64,000 nucleotides of DNA. Source: Diphasiastrum complanatum. Lineage: Eukaryota; Streptophyta; Lycopodiopsida; Lycopodiales; Lycopodiaceae. Shown piece by piece: positions 11,701-21,254 of this stretch; the stretch's first letter is position 1; every line of letters begins with the position of its first letter. Under the pieces are notes generated by a model. It did no database searches. It saw only the letters and a list, made by a program, of their open reading frames with translations, and was not told where the DNA came from. The translations under genes and the position numbers were made by a program. Where the stretch lies: contig CM055111.1 of assembly GCA_029204225.1 (NCBI GenBank), positions 43,836,815 to 43,900,814 on the forward strand. The letters run 5' to 3'.

Positions 11701-12750
11701 TTATCGGCATGCTTAGAATAGGATTCTTGGTTTAGGACTTTATATTGGTATCAAAGCCAGTTCTAAGCACGTTTTGCCATTGACTTGTGCTCAAGAAGGA
11801 ATCTCGAATTGTTGGGATTTTTCCGTTGCGTGATACGGAATCTCAACATTTTTTGAGGAATCGTTGGAGTAAGCAACAAGTGGTGAAAATTCGAATTCTT
11901 CACTTTGCAATTGGTTGTGGTAGGTGCACTACCAGGTACACAATCGATTCGGTTTTTAAGCACTTCAAATTGGTATTTAGGAAGTGAGTTTCGGTTTTCT
12001 TGGGTCACTTATGTTGCCAGTTACTTCATTTGGAGCACTTTTCCGTTTGCAATGGTTTCAATTATAGGTTATGCTGATTTTTTGCGGCTTCTTGAGAATC
12101 ACATAACGATAGTTTATGTGGTTGTTGTTGGGCTGTCTTTTGCTTTGTTGATTGACCCAGATTTGGCTTAAAATGCGATAAAAGCAGGGAAAGATGCTCA
12201 ATCGGTTACTAACTTCTTGCTGTGAGTGTTGGTGATTTCTTGCAGGGTTTGCATGGCGGTTTTTTGTTGATTCACAGAGTTATGCTGTGTTTTTCGCAAA
12301 CTAGCATTTTTTTTGCAGGCTTGTGTGAGTCAGTAAAGCCATCATAGTGATGGTATGGTTTACAGGAAAGCCCATCCTAAGTTACAGGAAGAGGCAACCT
12401 GCAAAACGTGGGTTTTGCAAAAATTTTGACAGCATAAACCTTGTTTTTCAGCTTTCTGAAAACGCTAGCTAATGTAAAATCTGCAAGAAATCAATGTGTA
12501 TGCAGGTACCAGTGCCAAGCAGCTGTAAAAGCGCCCTATTATCTTCGGTAATCTGCAAAAACAGCAGAGAATAGGTGTGGTAACTTCAAGAAGAAATGTT
12601 AAGCAAGAAAAACATAAAAAACAGCAAGTTTTTAGCCTCCAAATCGCGCTGCTCCTGTTGCCTGGAGTGCGCCCTGTCATTTCCTACCTGCAGGTAAAGG
12701 AGGGAGGAGGAGAGGGCAGAATTGTGCGCTTACCTTACCTCCCTCGCGGC

Positions 12751-12789
<39 letters not shown>

Positions 12790-15633
12790 CTCGGACCCAG
12801 GCTAGCAGTGGGATCGCGATCTGCTCAGGCCCCGAGGGTTTGATATGGAGTGGAGGGGGGGGGGGGGGGGGGCCTTTGTTAAACTCATTGTTAACAACAA
12901 GTTTTTTTGTTAATGTGATGAGTTGTGAGGCCAAGTTAGGTAGGAAGGGGGGGAACTGGTAGTTTTATGTAAGTTTTTCGTTTGTTTGAGTATTCCATGG
13001 GCATTTTTTAGTAGCTATAGACTACGAAAGCAATAAGCCAGTTATCTAAATTGTTGAAGCAAATGGCTCCAAAATTGCGTAAATTAGATTTCAAAACATG
13101 TAAAGGGTTCTTTCGGCTTTTTATCAATAGCAATCCATTTGAACAGATCATTGGTATATTTTGTTAATAAGCACGTTATGTTCAATTAAAAACTTAAGTT
13201 TTTTTTGGACATTGCTTTATTATGAACCATGATACCCACAATGATCGTTAACTGAACGAAATTTTCTTTTAGAATTTTCAGTTTTATTCAAAATGAATAG
13301 GGATGAAATTCTTGTGAGGGGGCCAAATTAAAATTTGCCCGGCATCACTCGACAGTGATGACCCCCTGAAATTTAACCCATTGTTACAAACTTTGGGCAA
13401 CAGTGTGTTGAAACTTCATCAAATAAACTGAAACAACCAAATGTAAAATCTATTCAATTAAATACAAGCCATTAATTTGTCGGTTTTTGTGGTTGCTTGG
13501 GGTAAAGCCTCCTCGTGGTGGAGGATACAACCCATAAAACTGGTGACTGGGCTGAATTCCTCGAGGAATTCCGTAAGGTTGTTTGTCACAATTGACGAAA
13601 AGAACTTTCGCTTTTGTAACTGCCAAATGGGCAACCAAGAATTGGACACCTATGTCCAGGAATTCTTGGATTTTCTTGGCCAAGGTGCCGTTTTTTGATC
13701 GAAAAAAGCAGGCACGCCAAGACGGCCCTGTAGCCTAAGATGGAAAATTCCAAAAATAAAACGAAAAAAGCAGTTTTTTGCTAAGCATGAAGCTAGGGCG
13801 TACCAACGCTAAGAAAACAAGAACTAGAGAAGCCGGTAAAAAATATGAGTAAATTCCCACTCATTCTTAGTGAGTTGGAATTGGTACTCTGAAGTTGGAA
13901 TGTGAAATTCCCGAGAACTTCAATGGTACCGGTGGTATTAGTGTCAATCGATTTATGTATTTTTCATATAAGTTTGGATTTTGAGACACTTTGATCAGGA
14001 AGTGGAGGGCCTTCATGGAGGAAGAACCTGTGGTATGGGGCAATTCCAAATTGAAGATCTAAAACTAACTGGATCAGCAGACCGTAGTAAAGCCGTAATC
14101 CAATTGATGCCAAAAACTATGGGTCATAAAACGGGTGTTTTGTCGGAAATTTGAGATATTGGTCATGACCCCTTATGGATATCTCAAATTTACAAAACCG
14201 GAAACCCGGCAAGCTATTTCTTTATAAAAAATATGCATTGGTGAATTTCATAAACATTGATTAACCCGTTTTCTTGTGATTCCTTGGAAGGTAATTTTTT
14301 ATTACCTGTTGACCTTGGACGATGTCACAGAAATGGTTAATGGAAGCGTTTTCTAAATTGTTTTCCTTACTTAAATCTTCAATAGTCCTTTTTTTGATTT
14401 ACAGGTTACTTCAAATTTTTCTCGGATCTCTTCTTGGAAACTTCTTCTATGGCAAATCTTGATTGATATGCATCCCTTGGAAACTCGTGGCATTTCTTGT
14501 TAAAAGGTGGAGAAGTAAAGAGTTATCAAGGAGAAACATCTATCATAGATTCCAGGAGGAATCTGTTATATGAAAGATGACGGACTTGTTTCAAGAAACA
14601 GAAACCATAGGATATTTTGATATTTCAGAAATGATTACAAGTCCGATTGATTTGTGTCAGAGCTAAGGAATTCCATTGCAAGATGGTGGTTTGTTGAAAC
14701 TTGTTCCTTGTTGGTGGTAATCAGCTTGATCTTAGTGAGGACTGAGATCCGTGGGTTGATGCAAGAAAGGAAATTCACGCTAACGATATATTCTTTTGAG
14801 GTAATCTCCGGTTGAAATTTTGATTGTGGAATAGCACTCTTTGAGAAACATTCTCTCTTAGAGGATAATCAAGTTACAGGATTCTTGGTTAAGAAAGTAT
14901 TGTGTACAGATCAAGTGCTATCTGTAGAGATATGCTATGTAGTGAATCTTTGTGTGATCATAAACATTTTGTACAAACCTTTAATCCTGTGGATCTACAA
15001 ATAATTCCTTGAACTAAGTTATTTGCATGCATAAACTAGTTGTTAGTACATAGGCATATTGATGAGAATTGTATAGAGATAATTTCTCACTAGGTTATAG
15101 TAATTTCTCATTGAGAGTTGCTTATTGACCTAGGATAGATTTAGAATCAGACTAAATGTGGTGTTTTGGTACCACACCTAGACATTTAAATATTTTCTAA
15201 ATCCGATACAACTAACTGTGTCAGGAGTTAGTTCTTTGAATCAACAATATAATCTCTCTTATGGATATTGTTGTTGAAATGTATTTCTTATAAGTCGCAA
15301 CCCTTATGAGTCAATCTTAGATTCATTTAAAGGTTTGTGTGCATAGAATACACAAGAACTTTTGGGCCTTATCTTTTCCCGTTTGGAAAAGATAGAATGC
15401 TATCCCGGAAGACTCAGGAGAGTTGGATAGTTGTTGGTTTCCAAAAGTTAGAACTTCACGTAATGAGGGTCCGATGAATCTTAAGTTATTCTAGATTAGA
15501 ACTTAAAGAGTAAATTCTAGACGTATTCTAGATTGGACCCTAACTTTAAAATGATACTTTGTGAACGGGCCCAGTTCGAATCGGGAACCAGTATGTTCCT
15601 CATTTGGCCCGAACCAAGACCTGAGAGGTCCCG

Positions 15634-15708
<75 letters not shown>

Positions 15709-18700
15709 CCATTGGTGATTGTGCATTGTGAGAGATAGCATTAGAGTAAAAAAATTTGCCATGATTTCATTGGGGGCGAGATTAGGTTAGTGGATTTTGT
15801 TTTATGTTTTGTGCAATGTGCATTTCATGATCATTGATCATTTAACATTGATAAATCATAACTTGATTGTGATATGTGAGATCATAGATGGTAGATCTTG
15901 ATTGATAGGGTTGAGTCTTGACTCTTGACAATGGGCATTGTGAGAGGGGTTTGGGTACTTAGTAGTTAGATTTAGCAACTAGTTAGGAGTTAGAAGTTAG
16001 AAAGTTAGTAGTTAGTACGTACTAGCAGCGATTAGGAGTAAGCATTGATCTTTTTTAGTGGTTACTAGTTAGTGCTTACCATTTAGTTACTAGTTGGAAC
16101 TTGGTGGTTTAGGGTTAGGGCTTTTAACTTAGATTCTAGAAAATAGAATAGGACAGAGAGAGGGAGAAAGGGAGACAGAGATCTATCATCTGAGAGAGAG
16201 AGAGATATTTATTACGTTTGAGGAGGTACGAGATTGCCCCTCGCCTGCATGCTCCTGACACATACTCACTCCTACTGCGTTGGATGAGGCTGGCCCTTCG
16301 AGGTTGGGGCCCAGAGTGAGAAGTAAACACTCAACTCTCAGACTTCAGTTGATTCTTAAATGTTAAATGTTCAGGACCACTCATCAGTGAGCACTGACAT
16401 GTTATATTGATGGTTGCACATTTCATTTTTTAAAATTTGACGATTGATTTTTAAATCGTCATCTTACGTTTTCAATGTTCAAAGAAATTAGAATGACTCG
16501 TCGCTCGAAAATTGTGTTTTTTGAATCACAGACTAGTCACTACAGTTCAGTGGTTCACCAGGCACCTAAATTGAATTGTTCTTTTGGCAGATCAAGATGC
16601 AGTGACACAGCTAGAGGCCGCCACATCACGCCCCCCAATTGCCTTCCACTCACCACTCTCTTCTCATGGAGAGGACAGAGCTGCAGATATGAGGCAGAGC
16701 CTAGTAGTCAGCCTGACCCGCCCTCTGGTATTGGATCATGATTCCTCAACACCACCTCCAGCCACCATGAATGCCACAACATCCACCTGAGAGAGGGAGG
16801 GCAGACGGGGCCGCACTACACAACTGGGGGTTATGGACTACTATGTGGCCAGCTTCGCTCCCAAAGCCATGGGGGATGCAGAGGTTGCAGTTCGACAGTT
16901 GTTCTACACTTGCAATCTACCATTTTATCTAGCTAGGACCCCACGTGGAGGAGGATGATGGGTACAATGAGTGCTATCGGGCAGGTGTGGCCGAGGCCTT
17001 CTTGTGAGCATCTTAGGACGAGGGAACTTGTTGATGAGGGGGCTTCTGTTGACCATAAGCTAAAGCCCCTCAAGAGGGCATGAGCCCAGTATGTACTATG
17101 CACTCTAATACGCTATGCCAATTCAAGTTTTTAACTTTGCAATTTGCCCTTTTCCGTTTTGTCTTTCAAGTTTGCAGGTTCAACTTTTAAGTTAGGTTTT
17201 AACTTTCAAACCGTCTGATTTTGCCATTTCGAATCTAGGGTCCGGGGTTTGAACTTGAAGTGCAATCTTCAACTTTGCCAATTGAGTTTTATCATTGGCA
17301 GCTCAATTTGGATGGGATATTCAACAAATGGATATGAAGAGTATGAATGGATTTCTAGAGGAAGAAGTCTACATGGAGCAGCCAAAGGGATACATAGTAG
17401 CAGGACATGAAGACAAGGTTTGCAAGTTGGACAAGCCACTATATGGACTTAAGCAGGCACCCAGGGCGTGGTACATGAGGATTGACAAATACTTTGAGGA
17501 GCTTAGCTTTCAGAGGAGTAGTTCAGAGCATAAACTTTATGTTCTGATCAGGGATGGTCATATTGTGATTGTAGTGATGTATGTGGATGACCTTGTGATT
17601 ACAGGATCAGATCATAGTATGATTCAGGGTATCAAGAAAGATCTCTCGAAGTTTGACATGAAAGATCTTGGTTCACTGCAATATTTTCTTGGGATTGAGG
17701 TATGAAGAGGAGCACAGTGGCTATTTATTTCTCCATCTAAGTACTCTCAATCTATTTATTTCTTGAAAAGTTCAATATGTCAAAGTGCAAGCCTATTTCT
17801 ACACCATATGAGAGTGGATGTAAGCTTACTAAAGCTGAGGACGATCATGATGTAGATGAGACGTTATATAGAAAGCTTGTTGGAAGCTTAATCTATCTAA
17901 CTACTACGAGACCAGATATTGCCTATGCTGTGAATATGGTTAGTCGGTTTATGGCTAAGTCTAAGCAGATTCATTGGAGAGCTGCTAAGCGGATACTCAG
18001 ATATATCCAGAGTACTTTGAGATTTGGTATTCTCTATGGGAAACATGATGATTTGAAGTTACAGGGATATGTGGATGCTGATTGGGCTGGAGATGCAGAA
18101 GACCGAAGATCTACTACAGGTTATGTTTTTAGTCTTGGTTCTAGTGCTATCTCTTGGAGTTCAAAGAAGCAACATACTATTGCATTATCATCTACAGAGG
18201 CAGAATACCGAGCCACTGCAAGTGCAGCAAGTGAAGCAATATGGTTACGAAGGATTCTACATGATCTACATATGGTACAAGATTCACTTACGGTACTTCA
18301 GTGCGACAATCAAAGTTGTATTAAATTGGCAAAAAATCCAGTTTTTCACAGCAAGACAAAGCACATTGAAGTACAACAACACTTCATCAAAGATAAGATT
18401 CAAAGTGGTGAAGTGGAGCTTATCTATTATCCTACGAAAGAGCAAGTTGTAGATATCTTTACCAAAGGACTTGGCAAAGAAAAATATCAAGAGTTTAGAG
18501 AACTTCTATGACTTATAGATAACAAAGTATACATTGTTTATTTGATACTCCTTAATGATAGTTTGGCCATGCCTGCGTGCTATTATAGGGGCCCAGACTA
18601 TTTATAGTAAATTCATTTTTTATTGCTTATGCATGTAGGTGGGTGCACTACTACTAGATTAGGATCTATTTTACTACTTGGAAATTCACCTTGGGTCTCT

Positions 18701-20060
18701 ACCCAATATAGGTAGTAATTTTAGTAATTAGCTTTTGTTCTTTTGCTATTAGCTTGATGCTTTTAGCTTTTCACATAAATTAGAGAAAGTATAGCAGCGC
18801 ATAGGAGGAGGGCAGGAGAGGGTATGAGCTCTTGTGCTCACAACCCTGATGACAATTCTAAGCTTGAGGCATCGTCAAGGTCAGAGTCCTCAGAGGAGGA
18901 GCAAAACGACTAGTAAAATGCTTGCCTAGAGCATGACAAGGGTTTTCGCATCTCAAGTATGAACTTGTACAATTGTCGACTGCTTGCCGCTTGTAAGGCT
19001 TGCCTAATTCTTTGCCTGGCGTTGCATATCTGGAGCCCCTGTTAGAACCTTGTAAGAGCCTTGGCTATGGCCTATTCCAACGTATTGCAGGACTTGTTGA
19101 ACACTGGAGGATGAAATTCCTCCCTCTATTCTGATTTTATGATCGGATTGTCCATCTCGCGATCTACTTGCAAAACAAAATTTGGCATACTTCAATACTT
19201 GTACTCGGAGTACAGCTGTACAGTGGCAATCTCGAACAAAACCTTACAATTTAGCGAAAAAAAATTTCCCATGTAAGATAACCGATTGCAAGATAAGGCT
19301 CAAAATACTCTACTGTGCTCAAATCTGATCTATTTACTTATAAGATCGAATTACAAATGCTTCGAAAGCATTCAAAGTATCAACCTACAATGCCGTCCTT
19401 TTGGCACAGCATTTCCACTACCAAAATAAGCTAACTTAGTTTTGATAGGCCAGAACGGAAGATTGCTTGATTTTTTCTCCAGCAAAGCGTACGACAGGGA
19501 TTGGGAAGTTCCCTTTAGATTAGCTATTGCCCTTGTCAGATATTTCATAAAGCTTCGGATGCACATCTGACAGCCAGTGCATGGTGCCGATTAGCAGTGC
19601 GTTGTCAGCATACGCTTCCAAGCTTAGCATGGCAACTCAAAAAGTAGGAGAGTAACCATTTTGTAAGGCATTGCGTAGTTCTAGTCACCATAAAAGAAAC
19701 AAACGCCGTCATGGGTGAAAATAAACTCCCCTGTGCTTATATAACCTGCGCTTATGAGATTGAAACTTATCAAAGCTATCTGAAGGCAAAGTTTGCAACT
19801 TCTGTGTACGCTTATGTATCTGACCTAAAACGAACGACAATTTTATGAGAAAAGAAAGTAACCTCTTTGAATCTTTGAAGTTTGAGATAGCATGCAGCAC
19901 GGTTACTGTAAAGGGCAATGCGATGTGCAGATAAGGTTGCTATGGACAAGGCATCAGAGTAAAGCTGCAACGCGTCCTGATACTGTCCTTGTCTATACTT
20001 GTGATGCGCTTGCTCGGTTCTGGTCAAGGGAGTAACTCTGTCTTCAGATCCTGAGTCCAT
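8186..20060 (-). CDS. TPR-domain protein gene (three exons, 319 codons, giant first intron)
   Basis: Exons 20060-19863, 9141-8953 and 8758-8186 join in phase 0 at GT/AG sites and give one uninterrupted 319-residue frame. Residues ~11-115 form three TPR helical pairs, a protein-docking fold. Residues 130-265 are Ser/Thr/Pro-rich and probably disordered. The C-terminus has a conserved block, GWEAIPKPKGH (267-277) and IDYSRW (280-285), then an acidic stretch and YRYRLRTIGLR. From memory this matches the plant TPR3 (At1g04190-like) family, whose members are discussed as Hsp90/Hsp70 co-chaperone candidates. The chaperone clamp looks incomplete: His19 sits where an Asn is usual, while Asn53 is present. 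The start ATG has A at -3 and G at +4. Intron 1 is about 10.7 kb and full of retrotransposons; intron 2 is 194 bp. Retention of intron 1 would give an 82-residue product. Confidence 0.85.
8953..9141 (-). CDS. TPR gene exon 2
   Basis: 63 codons with no ATG of their own. The exon starts AAEECSAILELD after a good acceptor (CTTTTTCTCATTTAG) and finishes RLRTQL before CTG|GTAAAG. It completes TPR 2 and supplies TPR 3 (HKGALMLRAQTLVALKDY). The join RFKE|AAEEC restores a canonical TPR helix, which is strong evidence that exons 1 and 2 are adjacent despite lying 10.7 kb apart. Confidence 0.85.
9373..9444. repeat. Two-copy 36-bp tandem duplication in TPR intron 1
   Basis: Two adjacent near-identical copies of a unit containing TAGTTCACTGCTGCTGGTAC. 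This is a simple local duplication with no coding content. Confidence 0.8.
9960..11271 (+). mobile_element. Gypsy remnant in TPR intron 1 (LTR end, primer site, RT/RNase H debris)
   Basis: TGGTATCAGAGC at 10259-10270 is an iMet-type primer site, so the bases just before it are an LTR end. From about 10640 the plus strand encodes, through several stops, the end of a Ty3/gypsy RT (a LTALRSFLAL-type segment) and RNase H (VLDTDASGIVVGSVLMQEG, ENRVADALS). Most of gag, protease and RT is missing. The fragment stops at 11271, where an LTR of another family begins. Confidence 0.65.
11272..11744 (+). mobile_element. LTR of a non-coding gypsy-like element, copy 1 (in TPR intron 1)
   Basis: It starts TGTCATGCCCACGACTGG and ends GGACTTTATA just before TTGGTATCAAAGCC at 11745, a decayed iMet-type primer site. 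The same LTR recurs at 20864-21254 with many substitutions and about 80 bases fewer. Copy 1 retains a TATA-like GGATATAAGTATACC near 11520. That it is an LTR rather than another repeat rests on the primer site that follows both copies. Confidence 0.7.
12754..12787. repeat. (TC)17 microsatellite
   Basis: Pure TC dinucleotide run inside the non-coding element. It creates false open frames of Ser-Leu or Arg-Glu repeats. Confidence 0.95.
12855..12872. repeat. Run of 18 G
   Basis: An uninterrupted G homopolymer on the plus strand, flanked by TGGA and CCTTTG. Its length may be unreliable in assembly. Confidence 0.9.
15637..15704. repeat. (AG)34 microsatellite
   Basis: A 68-base AG run in TPR intron 1. 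The overlapping long open frames on both strands are artefacts of this repeat. Confidence 0.95.
15705..16799. other. Unassigned intron sequence with TTAG-rich stretch
   Basis: No gene is recognised. 15955-16130 is low-complexity, dominated by AGTTAG and GTTAGTA words, and 16150-16205 is purine-rich (GAGAGA). The open frame at 16475-16790 is Ser/Pro/Thr-rich in its second half and leads toward the hAT-like fragment at 16812, so it could be the N-terminal side of that decayed transposase. Confidence 0.4.
16812..17000 (+). pseudogene. hAT-type transposase fragment (DUF659-like)
   Basis: The plus strand reads VAVRQLFYTCNLPFYLARTP at about 16884-16943, close to the segment at the start of the plant hAT/DUF659 transposase domain. 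A frameshift near 16943 leads into PHVEEDDGYNECYRAG, which ends at a stop. No terminal inverted repeats or catalytic RNase H-like core are visible. This is a small relic of a DNA transposon inside the TPR intron. Confidence 0.4.
17295..18511 (+). pseudogene. Ty1/copia reverse transcriptase and RNase H fragment
   Basis: 17295-17705 carries RT motifs: QMDMKSMNGFLEEEVYMEQP, LYGLKQAPRAWY and the catalytic YVDDLVITG. After a stop at 17703-17705 (TGA) and about 70 altered bases, 17777-18511 encodes the RT end (SLIYLTTTRPDIAYAV) and an apparently intact RNase H (YVDADWAGD, SSTEAEYRA, CDNQSCIKLAKNP, DIFTKGLG). Gag, protease and integrase are absent. It lies in the TPR first intron, opposite in sense to the gene. 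Confidence 0.85.
18512..19862. other. 5' part of TPR intron 1, unassigned
   Basis: About 1.35 kb between the copia fragment and exon 1. The first few hundred bases may be a copia 3' tail, but I cannot define an LTR. The rest has no recognisable gene or repeat and is probably original intron sequence. Confidence 0.4.
19863..20060 (-). CDS. TPR gene exon 1
   Basis: 66 codons from the ATG (MDSGSEDRVT) to RFKE, covering the first TPR (AHHKYRQGQYQDALQLYSDAL) and the first helix of the second (YSNRAACYLKL). It ends GAG|GTTACT, a usable donor in phase 0. Reading through the donor adds 16 unrelated residues before a stop. Confidence 0.85.
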
Positions 20061-20585
20061 TTTCTTCGCCTCTTTGCATCCTACAACCTATTTACTTTTT
20101 CCATTGAACAGCTCATGAGATTTTGACCTCATATCAATTTTTCACCATAACTGCTACATGATTGGCTGTTTGCATCGATCACATGTTGCCAAACCACAAA
20201 ACAATGACAAATTTCGATCAATCAATCCAGCTTCCGAGCTGATATCCAATTTTCTTCTCCGTACTGGCATGGCGCTGGCTGGCAACGCTTGTGAATTGGA
20301 ATTTCGCTAAAAAGTATAGGCCTTCCTTTCAACTTTACATTATGTACCAGTGATGAATAAAAGATATGTATTATGGATTTGGCTTAAAACTTTAATTTTT
20401 TATATTTGCCTAAAACTTCCTTAAAAGTGTTGGCTCCCATCCATCTACTTGTATGTGTGCGTGTATTATTCATCTTCATACATATATATTCAGGCCACTT
20501 GAGCTTAAGGATTCCACCAATAGAGCAACGCGAGTTACATACTCGAGGACACTCTCATTTCACTTCACCTCCATCTTTAATCATA
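20061..20585 (-). promoter_or_regulatory. Presumed 5' UTR and promoter region of the TPR gene
   Basis: This is the only space upstream of the TPR start codon before chromovirus integrase sequence begins, so the 5' UTR and core promoter should lie here. I see no convincing TATA box. The call rests on position alone. Confidence 0.35.
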
Positions 20586-20863
20586 TGGGAGACGAAGAAC
20601 TAATCAAACTATGGAAGACATGTTTAAGAACATATGTTTTTCATAGGCAAATTCATTGGGAATATTACATTACTCTTATTGAGTTTGCATACAATAGTAG
20701 AAAGCATCCGGTTACAAGTTACAGTCCTTTTATGCTTATGTACGATTCTCAACCTAGATCTCATGTTAATGTGGTGACGAAATTTGTTAAAATCCAGAAG
20801 ATTGCTGATTTCCTGCAAGATATGCAAGAAATGCTGCAAGTGGCTAAGGATAGTATTTGGAGT
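20586..20863 (+). pseudogene. Chromovirus-type gypsy integrase fragment
   Basis: The plus strand encodes the integrase core end and C-terminal start (LIEFAYNSRKHPVTSYSPFM, KIADFLQDMQEMLQ). It is closely parallel to the chromovirus at 45147-45338. The fragment runs straight into the LTR at 20864. The catalytic residues lie upstream and are missing. Confidence 0.75.
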
Positions 20864-21254
20864 TGTCATGCCCATGACTGATCTCGAATTGATTATCCCG
20901 CTAGAGGTCAGTAGGCCTACCTCGACCCGTAAGTTAATTATGATGTTGAGGGGTTTGGGGCCCTCATGTGCATATGGTCATAATTAATGTGTGGAGGCCT
21001 TAACTCATGATGGTGGATTATTATGGGTCTATTAGTGAGTCATAGGGGAACTGGATGATGTGCTTGATTGTGGTCTTAGTAGCTATATGTTGTTGGTATG
21101 ATTCTTTTATCCCTTGTGGGTGACTGATCCATAGCTTGGGGGCTAGATCCGTAAGATCTAGGTTTGGTTGGGTTGGTTTGTCCACCATCCGATTCCCTTG
21201 TGTTGCTTTGTTGGGCCTTGCTTGGCTAGTGCATCCTTGGTGTAGGGCTTTATA
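20864..21254 (+). mobile_element. LTR of the non-coding gypsy-like element, copy 2
   Basis: It starts TGTCATGCCCATGACTG and ends GGGCTTTATA before TTGGTATCAGAGAC, a primer-like site. It matches 11272-11744 through shared blocks such as CATAGCTTGGGGGCTAGATC and GGTTTGTCCACCATCCG. About 80 bases, including the TATA-like part of copy 1, are missing. Confidence 0.7.

Larger units (their letters stand above)
11745..14980 (+). mobile_element. Body of non-coding LTR element, copy 1
   Basis: The leader after the primer site and the stretch 14065-14980 match 21255-21480 and 22768-24082 respectively, with shared blocks such as GGTCATGACCCCTTATGG, CATCCCTTGGAAACTCG and GAGATATGCTATGTAGTGAA. I see no gag or pol in either copy, so this looks like a large non-coding (LARD-like) derivative moved in trans. 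The middle (12180-14060) matches poorly between copies. No 3' LTR was found. Confidence 0.55.

Noticed and set aside
15503..15762. Open frames with Ser-Leu or Arg-Glu repeats over AG/TC tracts (also 12577-12934 and 37508-37874)
   Set aside because: Dinucleotide microsatellites are open in several frames by chance.
11272..21254. LTR copies at 11272 and 20864 as the two ends of a single 10-kb element
   Set aside because: The interval contains TPR exon 1 on the other strand, the LTRs differ by an ~80-base indel and many substitutions, and both are followed by the same leader, so both are 5' ends.
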